Assembly (NCBI GenBank): GCA_000769715.1
Contig: JROS01000051.1
Location: 29,997-64,331 of the forward strand
Direction: 5' to 3'
Source: Desulfobulbus sp. Tol-SR
GTDB lineage: Bacteria; Desulfobacterota; Desulfobulbia; Desulfobulbales; Desulfocapsaceae
DNA length: 34,335 nt
In this document: piece after piece, positions 16,855 through 24,936 of the stretch
Numbering within the stretch: the stretch's first letter is position 1
Layout of the letters: the number at the start of each line of letters is the position of its first letter
Made by a program: the position numbers and the translations under genes
Notes under the pieces: model-generated
Told to the model about the DNA's origin: nothing
What the model saw: the letters and a program-made list of their open reading frames with translations, nothing else
Databases searched by the model: none

Positions 16855-17589
16855 TTACTTGAAGGTGTTCATGTCGCGGAAAACCACGACCGCCCCGGTG
16901 AGCAGGCCGCGATCCCTGATCGGGGTACTGACGTATTCGACCGGGAAACTGCTGCCGTTCTTGCACCAGAACACGTCATCACTCCGGTAGTGCACCAGGC
17001 CGTCCTTGTAGGCCATATAGATCGGACACTCCTCCATCGGATGCGGCGTCCCGTCCCGCCGGGTATGGTGGATCAACTGGTGATGACCGTGGCCGATCAG
17101 TTCTTCGGGGTCCCGGCCCAGCATCAGCGTGGCGGCCCGGTTGATGAACATCACCCGGCCCTGGTTGTCGAGCCCGAGGATTCCTTCACCGGCGGAATCG
17201 AGGATCAGCTCCAACCGCTTCTGCAGCTGCCGGACCTCCTCCTCGGCCTGGGTCCGCTCGGCGATCTCGCGGTTGAGGGCGCCGTTGACGACCTGGAGTT
17301 CATACACCCGCTTCTCGACCAGTTCCTCGAACTGGCTCTGCATCTGCTGCGACCGGTACCGTTCCGCCTCCGCTTCCGCGCGCAGACCGGCCAACGTCGT
17401 CTCCTGTCGGCCCATGGTGCGATGGACGACGGACAGGACCAGCGCCAGCAGCACGGCCAGCAGGCCGAATTCGATGACCATGGCGGTGCTGCCGGCCACG
17501 CTCCCGATGCTCTCCAGCACCAGCACCAGGCCGCCATACACCACAAATCCCGCGGCCGCAATGCTCGTGATCCACACCTGGCCCCTCAT
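16855..17589 (-). CDS. Membrane-anchored PAS-domain protein
   Basis: A 244-residue protein with two membrane helices (about 6-25 and 34-55), a long coiled-coil (about 65-128, Glu/Arg/Gln-rich), and one C-terminal PAS domain (about 127-240; ILDSAGEGILGLDNQGRVMFINRAA, then DGTPHPMEECPIYMAYKDG). No kinase, cyclase or methyl-accepting domain follows, so it is a sensor without its own output. Its ATG overlaps the stop of the histidine kinase gene (ATGA) and it lies 35 bases upstream of the response regulator, so the three form one signalling operon. It may modulate the kinase or act as a co-sensor; this is inference. Confidence 0.85.
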   Translation of the reverse strand: MRGQVWITSIAAAGFVVYGGLVLVLESIGSVAGSTAMVIEFGLLAVLLALVLSVVHRTMGRQETTLAGLRAEAEAERYRSQQMQSQFEELVEKRVYELQVVNGALNREIAERTQAEEEVRQLQKRLELILDSAGEGILGLDNQGRVMFINRAATLMLGRDPEELIGHGHHQLIHHTRRDGTPHPMEECPIYMAYKDGLVHYRSDDVFWCKNGSSFPVEYVSTPIRDRGLLTGAVVVFRDMNTFK

Positions 17590-19601
17590 GTCGTTTCTCC
17601 GTCGGGGTGAACCGGCAGATCGATCTGGAACTGGGTCCACTCCCCCACCTTGCTGCGCACCCGGATGAAACCGCCATGATCACGGACCAGTCCGTGACTG
17701 ATGCTCAGCCCCAGCCCCGTCCCTTCCCCCTTGGGTTTGGTCGAGAAGAAGGGATCGAAAATCCGTTCCTGTATCCCCGGCGCGATGCCGATGCCGTAGT
17801 CGGTGAACGACAGTCGGAGGAACTGCCTGCCGCCCTGCGCGTTGACCTCGCCACCGATGATCAGCCTTTTTTCCGGGCAGGGCTGGGGATAGCGCATATT
17901 CAGGGCGTAACGGGCGTTGCTGATCAGATTCAGTACCACCTGCTGCAGCTGCTGCTCGTTGCACATCAGGGGCGGCAGGGGATCGGCGATATTCACCGCG
18001 CAGACGATGCCGTCCTTTTTCAGCAGGTGGGCGACGAGATGGAGGCTGTTGGCGATGATGGTCTCGATGCGGGACAGGGCCAACGCCTCCTCGCGATGAC
18101 GGGCGAAGGCCAGCAGGTTCGAGACGATGCCGGCGATCCGCTTGCCCTCACTGATGATGTTGTACAGATTGTCGGTGGTTTCCGGATCGCCGGGATCGTC
18201 GAGGATCAGTTGGGCATAGTTGATGATGCCGTTGATCGGGTTGTTGATCTCGTGCGCCACGCCGGAGGCCAGTTCACCGATCGCCGCCAGTTGGGCCGCC
18301 CGGATCGCCTCGGCCCGGACCACCTCCTCTTCGGTCAGGTTGCGGGCCAGCAGCAGTGTCGCGTTGATATCGCCGTTCTCCTCGACCAGAGGGCTGACGG
18401 TCAGCATATAGGTGCCGTGCAGACCATGCAGCTCCGTTTCCGTGATCTGCGTCCGGCGGCAACCGATGAACTGCTCCAGCGGGCACTGGGTCCCTTCCCC
18501 ATGTCCCAGATGAAGAATATCGCAGACCTTTTTCCCGATCACCTCTTCGCGGCGTTTTTTGGCGGCGGCGCAGGTGGCCGGGTTGGCCTCGATGATGGTG
18601 CTGTCGTTGGACACCACCAGGGCCGGATCCTGGATGGCGATGAAGATCTTCTCCCAGCGGGCGGTCAGCATGTTGAGCTGTTGATCGGCGGCCAGCGACT
18701 CGGTCTCGTCGATGCCGAGCATCACCAGGCCCACCGTTCCCTGCTCGATGTTGTGACGGATGGAACCGTGCCAGTTGATCGCTCGTACCGTCCCGGCCCT
18801 GGTGAGCAGCGGCGCCTGAAAGTTGATGCTGGGCTGGGTCCCCTTCAGGGTGTCGGAGAAGACCTGCTGGCATTCGAGCCGCCGGTCCGGACTGATCAGG
18901 ACATCGACCCAGTATTTGCCCTGTATTTCTCTTTCGCTGTAGCCGCTGACCTGCTCTGCCCGACGGTTGAAGGACAGGATCGTCCCGCAGGGACTGATGG
19001 TCACCATCAGGGCCTGGATGGTATCGACGATCTCCTTGTTGAAATCCCGCTCGATCTTCAACTTCTGGGCAGTGTCGAGGGCAAAGATGGCCAGGGCGAT
19101 ATCGTCGATGATGTGGCCGATGCACTCTTTTTTCTGTTGATTCAGGACAAGGCCCCCCTGCTGGTGCAAGGTGACGAAGCCGTAGAACCGGCCCTGATAT
19201 CCCACCGGCCAGACCAGAGAGTTGCCGGCAGATATGTCCCTGATCGACCCGGGTTCACCCGGGCTGAGGGAAATCGGCGCGGTAAACGCAACCGGATCAA
19301 GACCGAAGCGGGCATTGATGGTCTCGGTAATCGATTTCTGGATGATGGCATCGATGGAGGTCACAGGCGGGAAGGAGGCAAAGGGGACATAATGATGCCG
19401 TTCTCTGTCAATCCCCCCGGCCCAGACGGAATCGCAGCCGACGACGTCTTTCAGCACGGCGCAGCATTGCTGGAAGATGAACAGCCGGCTCTGTTCTTCC
19501 GGTTCACAGAGACTGTGTTCCCTGATCGCCGTCAACAACCTGTTGCGATGATGGAAGAACCTGAGTTGGTCGGCCTCACCTGCCGACAACGACCTCGTCA
19601 T
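17586..19601 (-). CDS. GAF/PAS sensor histidine kinase
   Basis: A 671-residue, apparently soluble kinase. The N-terminal third (about 25-180) looks like a GAF domain. Two PAS domains follow: about 190-310 (MVTISPCGTILSFNRRAEQVSGYSE) and about 320-430, the second containing the cysteine stretch GTQCPLEQFIGC. The HisKA phosphorylation motif is ELASGVAHEINNPINGI. The ATPase domain has NLISNARYAL (N box), DYGIGIA, FDPFFSTK and GEGTGLGLSI. The ATG at 19601 has GGGAGCGGAT upstream and is preferred over one seven codons earlier (19622). It should phosphorylate the NtrC-type regulator encoded downstream. Its gene follows that of the octaheme cytochrome by 175 bases. Confidence 0.92.
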   Translation of the reverse strand: MTRSLSAGEADQLRFFHHRNRLLTAIREHSLCEPEEQSRLFIFQQCCAVLKDVVGCDSVWAGGIDRERHHYVPFASFPPVTSIDAIIQKSITETINARFGLDPVAFTAPISLSPGEPGSIRDISAGNSLVWPVGYQGRFYGFVTLHQQGGLVLNQQKKECIGHIIDDIALAIFALDTAQKLKIERDFNKEIVDTIQALMVTISPCGTILSFNRRAEQVSGYSEREIQGKYWVDVLISPDRRLECQQVFSDTLKGTQPSINFQAPLLTRAGTVRAINWHGSIRHNIEQGTVGLVMLGIDETESLAADQQLNMLTARWEKIFIAIQDPALVVSNDSTIIEANPATCAAAKKRREEVIGKKVCDILHLGHGEGTQCPLEQFIGCRRTQITETELHGLHGTYMLTVSPLVEENGDINATLLLARNLTEEEVVRAEAIRAAQLAAIGELASGVAHEINNPINGIINYAQLILDDPGDPETTDNLYNIISEGKRIAGIVSNLLAFARHREEALALSRIETIIANSLHLVAHLLKKDGIVCAVNIADPLPPLMCNEQQLQQVVLNLISNARYALNMRYPQPCPEKRLIIGGEVNAQGGRQFLRLSFTDYGIGIAPGIQERIFDPFFSTKPKGEGTGLGLSISHGLVRDHGGFIRVRSKVGEWTQFQIDLPVHPDGETT

Positions 19602-19703
19602 ATCCGCTCCCTGGTACCACATCGGTCATGCAGCGGAACACCAGACAATCCCCTCGACTGCCGGTCCGGAAATATCTCCCCTCGGCGAGGGCCACATGGA
19701 GGA

Positions 19704-19741
19704 CCGTGGCCCGGATGTCCTCTGGAAACTCAGGGCCACGG
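19704..19741 (-). terminator. Hairpin between octaheme cytochrome and kinase genes
   Basis: CCGTGGCCC (19704-19712) pairs with GGGCCACGG (19733-19741). A further GGCCAC at 19689 could pair with the same GTGGCC, giving a mutually exclusive fold. It may terminate or attenuate the cytochrome transcript before the kinase gene. Confidence 0.45.
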
Positions 19742-19776
19742 ATCATTTCAGCTCCGGGATGATCGCCGCTTTGGCC

Positions 19777-21303
19777 TCACTTCTGCGCTTCCTGCCCGGA
19801 GGCCTTGCCGTCGAGCCGGTCATAAAGCTTGAGGTATCCGTGGAGGCGATACAGCTGTTCGGTGGTCTGGTAGCGGCCGTCGGCAAACACCCCGTAGTCG
19901 CCGCCGCCGGCCATCGCCGAGGCAAACCTCGTGGTGTTGGCGTTGAACAGCCAGATCGAGGTCCACATCCGCTCCGCTTCCTCGTCAAAGATGTTGTCCT
20001 TCTGCGGCAGGCCGCGGGCATGGCCTCTCTCCCAGATATGCATGATGATCTTGGTGGCCTCATGGGTATTGGCGTTGGTCCGGGCGATGGTGTTGTCGAG
20101 GCGCTGGAAGTGTTCATCCACCCAGCCCGTGGCGTGACAGGACAGACAGATCGTTTTCATCCTGGTGTTCCGCGCCTCCTGCTCCTCCTTGGCGATGACA
20201 TGGGCGGCAACCGCGGTGCCGTCCATCTCCACCGCCAGGGGCAGGCCGATCGAGTTGCGCACCTCCTTGAGGTCGGCATGGACCGGATGGGGATGGGCAT
20301 AGGGAACGCCGAACAGCCGCCAGGCCAGGCGGTCGTTGAACTGATGGGTCCGCTCGGCGACCACCTTCTGATCGGGCGACACCAGCAGGCTGGCGTGGCA
20401 GGCGGCACAGGTCGGGGCGGTGAAATCCTGGCCGACCACCCAGGGGACGTTGTCGAAGTTGAAATTTTTGCCCGAGGAACTGAAGATGTTGCCGTGCTTG
20501 CTCACTTCATAGACCTTGTAGGCCGGCACATCCGGTCCCTTGTGGCATTCCGAGCAGGTGTACGGCTTGCGGGCCATCTCGATCGAAAACTCATGACGGC
20601 CGTGACAGGCGGTGCAGGCGCCTTTGCTGCCGTCGGGATTGATCCGGCCGACCCCCTGGTTGGGCCAGCCTTCCAGCACCGGGAACTCCAGCTCGCCGTA
20701 GTCCGATTCCCGGGTGGCCAGCCCCTTGACCTCGACCTTGGTGCCGTGACAGTACAGGCATGATTCGTATTCAGTGCGATCGTCGATATCCCCCTTCACC
20801 AGTTTGTTGTCCTGCCGTTGATAGGTGGTGTTGACCGCGGTGAAGAAATCGCGGTACAGGCTGTTGTCGACGAGATTGCCGTAGGCATGGGCCATGATGT
20901 TCTTGCCATACTGAGCCGCTTCGGTGCTGTGACAGGTGGCGCAGTCATCCGGGCTGACGATCACATTGATCTTGTAGCCGTTGTGCTCGAAGGAATCGGC
21001 ATGGCGGTCGGGGCGCAGCGAATGACACTCGTAGCACCCGACAACGACCTGGCGCAGCGGTTCGGCGACCTCAGCCGCCGACATCCGCCTGCCGGACGCC
21101 TCCTTCTGCAGCGCGGCGGCCGGCGTCGTCCGGCTGTGCCGGCTCTTCTCCCAGGAAGCCACCAGCCCGGGGTGCAATTCGCGGTGGCAGCCGAGACACT
21201 CCTCGGTTTCCGTGCTGATTCCGGCATCCCGCCCATGGGCATTGACAGCCGCAGCCAGTATAACGGCAGCGGATAGCATCAATCGAGATAACAAGATCTT
21301 CAT
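19777..21303 (-). CDS. Octaheme cytochrome c of the hydroxylamine oxidoreductase (HAO)-like family
   Basis: A 508-residue exported protein: signal peptide MKILLSRLMLSAAVILAAAV with cleavage near residue 23. Eight CxxCH heme motifs begin at residues 36, 90, 121, 182, 230, 250, 299 and 386. The first heme context (CLGCHRELHPGLVASWEKSRHS) is characteristic of HAO-like octaheme proteins. Family members oxidise hydroxylamine or hydrazine, or reduce nitrite, hydroxylamine or other small substrates; anaerobic relatives lacking the cross-linking tyrosine work reductively. Tyrosines occur after heme 8 (Y470, Y478, Y485, Y490), but whether one matches the cross-link position needs an alignment. The ATG at 21303 has GGGGGA upstream. 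The downstream two-component genes suggest regulated expression with the NrfD complex, to which it may pass or from which it may take electrons. Confidence 0.85.
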   Translation of the reverse strand: MKILLSRLMLSAAVILAAAVNAHGRDAGISTETEECLGCHRELHPGLVASWEKSRHSRTTPAAALQKEASGRRMSAAEVAEPLRQVVVGCYECHSLRPDRHADSFEHNGYKINVIVSPDDCATCHSTEAAQYGKNIMAHAYGNLVDNSLYRDFFTAVNTTYQRQDNKLVKGDIDDRTEYESCLYCHGTKVEVKGLATRESDYGELEFPVLEGWPNQGVGRINPDGSKGACTACHGRHEFSIEMARKPYTCSECHKGPDVPAYKVYEVSKHGNIFSSSGKNFNFDNVPWVVGQDFTAPTCAACHASLLVSPDQKVVAERTHQFNDRLAWRLFGVPYAHPHPVHADLKEVRNSIGLPLAVEMDGTAVAAHVIAKEEQEARNTRMKTICLSCHATGWVDEHFQRLDNTIARTNANTHEATKIIMHIWERGHARGLPQKDNIFDEEAERMWTSIWLFNANTTRFASAMAGGGDYGVFADGRYQTTEQLYRLHGYLKLYDRLDGKASGQEAQK

Positions 21304-21824
21304 GTGGTTTTCCCCCATCGGTGATAATGGCGTGTGATCACGGTCGCCGGCCTTTGCCCTTGCGGTCTTCACTGCAACCGAATGGAAAGCAATCGAATAT
21401 CGATATATGGCAGTCCGGCATACGCTCGAAATTCGATTGTTTCAGAATCCGGCTGCTGCATCAGTAAGAAAATTCTTCCGCATCATCAACCCGGCCGGTC
21501 AACCTGTCCATATTGCATTCATTTCTGATTTGATCACAATAACATGGCAGTTGGCAAGCCCTTCTCCGCATTTTACCGGTCAGGCGGAGAAAATCCGGCC
21601 GCCCCCACCCGCTCCGGGTCGTCCCTCATTTCGACAGCATTTATTGACAATCAGCATTTACAATATATCATGCCAATTCGTATTGACAGCATAATGACAA
21701 TGTCAGAATATAACATATACACATAATTTACCACAACCATCACGGACCATTGCTGTCCGTTTCTTTGAAAGGAGCAAGCAGAGAATGTGAAAGCGGATAA
21801 AATTTTCATTTGGGGAGGGATCTT
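21304..21824. other. Divergent intergenic region between the octaheme cytochrome and the decayed peroxiredoxin
   Basis: This 521-base stretch is clearly richer in A and T than the surrounding genes and holds no supported coding sequence. It should carry the promoters of the octaheme cytochrome (minus) and the former peroxiredoxin gene (plus). Visible elements are TTGACA at 21644-21649 and 21683-21688, an odd palindrome TGACAATGTCA at 21695-21705 and TATAAC at 21709-21714. None forms a correctly spaced -35/-10 pair that I would call. No good sigma54 site faces the cytochrome gene. Confidence 0.6.
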
Positions 21825-22370
21825 ATGGCGGAACAAGCTGAAGTTGGCTGTGCCCGGCCCACCGGTGGACCGGTAGGTGGAACGACCGAGAAAGACACGA
21901 ACAGTGGAACGTCAACAGCACGGGAGGAACGGAACATGATCATGGTCGGACAGAAGGCACCTGATCTTACGGCCCCCGGTTATCAAAAGGGACAGTTCGT
22001 GAATGTGAAGCTTTTCGGATTATCTCGGCCAATGGGTGCTCCTCTGTTTCTATCCGGGCGATTTCACCTTTGTGTGAGCTACCGAGATTTCAGCGGTCGC
22101 TGAAAAGTACCCGGAACTGCAGAAACTCGGTGTCGAGGTCCTGTCGATGTCCATCGATTCGATGTTTGTCCATAAATACTGACCCCGCCGGTCGGCCGCA
22201 ATGTCAATGAAACAATCAGGCAGATCCAGGCCTTCCAACTGGTCCGCGAAAGCAAGGGAAAAGAGGCGACGCCGTCGGGCTGGCGGCCGGGCAAGAAGAC
22301 CCTGAAACCCGGAATCGATCTGGTGGGGAAAGTCTGGCAGGAATGGCAGACGAAAATGGCATTCGATTGA
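21825..22370 (+). pseudogene. Decayed selenocysteine-containing peroxiredoxin (AhpC/PrxU-like)
   Basis: The ATG at 21825 (GGGGAGGG upstream) opens a frame with GCARPTGG and then MVGQKAPDLTAPGYQKGQFVNVK, the typical peroxiredoxin start. After an apparent extra T in 22012-22015 the +1 frame continues S-D-Y-L-G-Q-W-V-L-L-C-F-Y-P-G-D-F-T-F-V, then TGA (22075-22077) exactly where the peroxidatic Cys/Sec stands, then ATEISAVAEKYPELQKLGVE. A hairpin TTTCAGC-GGTC-GCTGAAA (22088-22105) lies 10 bases after the TGA; its GGTC loop and spacing match bacterial SECIS elements. At about 22177 roughly 60 residues of the family are missing; the C-terminus resumes out of frame at LTPPVGRNVNETIRQ and ends FD-stop at 22370. 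The frameshift plus deletion make it non-functional unless the assembly is wrong. Confidence 0.82.
22088..22105 (+). promoter_or_regulatory. SECIS-like hairpin downstream of the peroxiredoxin UGA
   Basis: Stem TTTCAGC/GCTGAAA with tetraloop GGTC. The loop lies 17 bases after the UGA at 22075-22077, close to the spacing and loop (GGUC) of the Escherichia coli fdhF SECIS. Confidence 0.75.
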
Positions 22371-22374
22371 AGGG

Positions 22375-23199
22375 ATGGATCGACCGCTTCCCCTCATGCT
22401 GGACAAAGAGATGAGTGATGTGGTCCGGGAATATCTCGAGGGCAAAGGTCTGCGTATCCGGACAGGAGTGAAGGTGGAAAAACTGACAGGACGGGAGGGG
22501 AAAGTCGCCGGGGTTAAGCTGTCTTCCGGTGAAACCGTTGCCGCCGACATGGTGTTCATGAATGTCGGCGTGCGCCCCAACACGCAACTCGCCACCGATA
22601 TCGGCCTGGAGATGGGGCGGTTCGGCATCAAGGTCAACGCCTATCAGGAGACATCCGATCCGCATATCCTGGCAGGCGGGGACTGTGTTGAAAAAATCAA
22701 TTTCATCACCGGCAAACCGACGCCGGGACAACTCAGGGGACCTGCGGTGGTCCAGGGCCGGTTGGCCGCCAAACGGCTGGCCGGTCATGAGATCGCCTTT
22801 CCAGGGGTACTCGATGCCGGCGGTTGCAAGATGTTTGACATGACGATTGCCGCCACTGGTCTTACCGAAGAAAACGCGACCAGAGAGGGGTTTACTCCCG
22901 TGAGTGCCGTTGTAGACTCCCGCAGCAAGCATGGCATGATCCCGGGGATGAAGCCGTGGAAGTTGAAATTGGTGTTTGACAAAAACACCCGGAAACTGAT
23001 CGGCGGCCAGATCGTCAGCCAGGACATCGCCCCAGCCAGAGAAATCGATGCGGTCACCGCATTCATCCTCGGGGGAAAAACCATTTCCGACCTGACGACG
23101 TTCACCTCCGCCTGCAATCCGGATATCTCCTCCGAGCCGAGCGCGGAACCGATAACGATTGCAGCGGAACAAGCCCTGCAGAAGGTGAAGAACGGCTGA
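22375..23199 (+). pseudogene. 5'-truncated FAD/NAD(P)-dependent disulfide oxidoreductase
   Basis: The 274-residue frame encodes only the C-terminal part of a pyridine-nucleotide-disulfide oxidoreductase of the NADH oxidase/CoA-disulfide reductase type. It has the end of the NAD domain (EYLEGKGLRIRTGVKVEKL), the second FAD motif in PHILAGGDCVE, and the dimerisation domain up to ITIAAEQAL. The N-terminal FAD-binding (GxGxxG) domain and the first half of the NAD domain, about 170 residues, are absent. The sequence directly upstream is instead the end of the peroxiredoxin remnant, five bases away. Such reductases often sit next to peroxiredoxins and recycle them. The short frame might still be translated (GAAGGG before ATG) but cannot bind FAD normally. 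Confidence 0.8.
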
Positions 23200-23226
23200 G
23201 AGCGCCGGCATCCCTCTCCTGCCCAC

Positions 23227-23276
23227 CTGCGGTCCCATTTTTCTCCCGCCGCATCGGAGAAAATTTGGGATCGCAG
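23227..23276 (+). terminator. Long imperfect hairpin after the truncated reductase
   Basis: CTGCGGTCCCA followed by TTTTTCTCC can pair, with one mismatch and a small bulge, with GGAGAAAA followed by TTTGGGATCGCAG (about 23256-23276) around a 9-base loop. It separates the decayed redox genes from the sigma54 activator gene and resembles an intrinsic terminator. Confidence 0.5.
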
Positions 23277-23367
23277 ACCATTGACGGTCCTTCCTGCATT
23301 TTCCAGGATACTGGTGAACATGGCATAAAATGCCCGAACCAACCTCAGACGGGGGCGAGCCACGGCG

Positions 23368-24747
23368 ATGGGTACGAAAAAAACAGCGAACACCACACCC
23401 GCCTCGACCGAAGCGATCCTCGAGAGCATCTCGGATGGAGTCTTTACGGTCGATATCGATTGGAACGTGGCATCGTTCAACCGGGCCGCCGAGGAAATTA
23501 CCGGCATCCCCCGCCGGGAAGCGATCGGCCGCCCGTGCTCGGAGGTCCTCCGTTCGAACATGTGCGGCGATCACTGCCCTCTCCAGCAGACCCTCAAGAG
23601 CGGCCGCCCGATTATCGGCAAATCCGGCTATTTCATCGATGCCGACGGCAACCGCATCCCCATCAGTATCTCTACCGCCGTATTGCGGGATGAACACGGG
23701 ACGGTGATCGGGGGGGCCGAGACATTTCGTGATCTTTCCGAGATCGAGGCGCTGCGCCAGGAGCTCAACGGCAAAGTCCACGTCGGCGACCTGACCAGCA
23801 GGAGCCCGGTGATGCAGAAGCTGTTCGCCTTCCTGCCGGCCATCGCCGCCAGTCCGAGCACGGTCCTCATCCTTGGCGAAACCGGTACCGGCAAGGAACT
23901 GGTGGCCCATACCCTCCACGACCTCAGCCCCCGCAGCCGCGGACCGTTCATCGCCGTCAACTGCGGTGCCCTCCCCGACACCCTGCTCGAATCGGAGCTC
24001 TTCGGCTACAAGGCGGGGGCCTTCACCGGAGCGGCCAGGGATAAGCCGGGCCGATTCGCCCTGGCCAAGGGCGGAACGATCTTTCTCGACGAAATCGGCG
24101 AGATCACCCCGGCCCTCCAGGTCAGGTTGCTCCGGGTGCTGCAGGAAAAATGCTACGAACCTCTCGGCGCCGTCCGGTCGGAGACGACCAATGCCAGGGT
24201 CATCGTGGCCACCAATAGAGATCTGACCGGACTGGTCAAAAAGAATCTGTTCCGGGAAGATCTCTACTATCGCATCAACATCGTCCGCATCGAGCTGCCC
24301 GCCCTGCGCCACCGCAAGGAAGACATCCCGCTGCTGGTCGACCGGTTCATCGACCGCTTCAACCGGCGGCAGCAAAAAGCCATCACCGGCATCAGCACGG
24401 AGGCCCTGTCCCTGCTGATGGCCCACAACTGGCCCGGCAACATCCGAGAGCTGGAAAATCTTGTGGAACGGGCCTTCATTCTCTGCGCGGAAGGGAATAT
24501 CGATCTTTCCCACCTCCCCGGCGAACTGCTCCCCCATCACCCGGCAATTGCCGGGGAGTCCAACCTGCGCTCCGTCCGCACCATCGTCGACGCCCAGGCG
24601 ATCCAGACGGCACTTGAGCGCAACGGTTTCAACCGCCTGGCGGCGGCCCGAGAGCTGGGTATTCATAAAACGACCCTCTTCCGCCGCCTCAAAAAACTCG
24701 GCATACCGCTGCCGGCCAAGGATGGACGCATCCGCCGCACGTCCTGA
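23368..24747 (+). CDS. PAS-domain sigma54-dependent transcriptional activator
   Basis: A 459-residue enhancer-binding protein. The N-terminal PAS domain (about 12-125) contains three clustered cysteines in SNMCGDHCPLQ plus PCSEVLR, suited to redox or metal sensing. The AAA+ domain (about 140-375) has Walker A GETGTGKE, the sigma54-contact GAFTGA, and GGTIFLDEIGE. A Fis-type helix-turn-helix ends the protein (NGFNRLAAARELGIHKTTLFRRLKKLG). There is no receiver domain, so it probably senses a ligand or redox state directly. It lies directly before a strong sigma54 promoter and the NifX-like gene, as the sigma54 activator of ORP clusters does in Desulfovibrio; that parallel is from knowledge of the family. 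Confidence 0.92.
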   Translation: MGTKKTANTTPASTEAILESISDGVFTVDIDWNVASFNRAAEEITGIPRREAIGRPCSEVLRSNMCGDHCPLQQTLKSGRPIIGKSGYFIDADGNRIPISISTAVLRDEHGTVIGGAETFRDLSEIEALRQELNGKVHVGDLTSRSPVMQKLFAFLPAIAASPSTVLILGETGTGKELVAHTLHDLSPRSRGPFIAVNCGALPDTLLESELFGYKAGAFTGAARDKPGRFALAKGGTIFLDEIGEITPALQVRLLRVLQEKCYEPLGAVRSETTNARVIVATNRDLTGLVKKNLFREDLYYRINIVRIELPALRHRKEDIPLLVDRFIDRFNRRQQKAITGISTEALSLLMAHNWPGNIRELENLVERAFILCAEGNIDLSHLPGELLPHHPAIAGESNLRSVRTIVDAQAIQTALERNGFNRLAAARELGIHKTTLFRRLKKLGIPLPAKDGRIRRTS

Positions 24748-24838
24748 CGGTAGCTTTTTCGCACCATAGCAATCGCTGAGACAGTAGCGCTGTTGCTTTC
24801 CGGCGGCACCCTCGACTCCATGTTTCTTCCATCTTTCA

Positions 24839-24862
24839 TATGTAAAACAAACGAGTTACATA
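24839..24862 (+). promoter_or_regulatory. Candidate activator-binding dyad upstream of nifX-like gene
   Basis: TATGTAA (24839-24845) and TTACATA (24856-24862) form an inverted repeat with a 10-base spacer, centred about 60 bases before the predicted start of transcription. This is somewhat closer than typical enhancers, so the call is tentative. Confidence 0.4.
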
Positions 24863-24886
24863 AATTTTAGCCGTTTCCGGATAAAT

Positions 24887-24902
24887 CGGCACTGCTCTTG
24901 CA
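24887..24902 (+). promoter_or_regulatory. Sigma54 (-24/-12) promoter for the nifX-like operon
   Basis: CGGCACTGCTCTTGCA matches the consensus TGGCACG-N4-TTGCW at all key positions (GGCAC, TTGCA, correct spacing). The predicted start is near 24912, 25 bases before the ATG at 24937. Confidence 0.8.
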
Positions 24903-24936
24903 AATCATGACAGTATCACAACGGCGGGAGGATCTG

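Noticed and set aside
14906..19832. Long plus-strand frames opposite the response regulator and kinase genes
   Set aside because: They are antisense shadows of well-recognised genes, with no ribosome-binding sites or family motifs.
21545..21560. TGGCAGTTGGCAAGCC as a plus-strand sigma54 promoter for the peroxiredoxin
   Set aside because: The -12 part is poor (AAGCC) and the start codon is more than 250 bases away.
21683..21714. TTGACA and TATAAC as a sigma70 promoter
   Set aside because: The spacer is 20 bases, too long for a confident call.
22216..24666. An 816-codon minus-strand frame over the reductase remnant and the sigma54 activator
   Set aside because: The plus strand encodes clear domains (PAS, AAA+, Fis); the antisense product has no recognisable motif.
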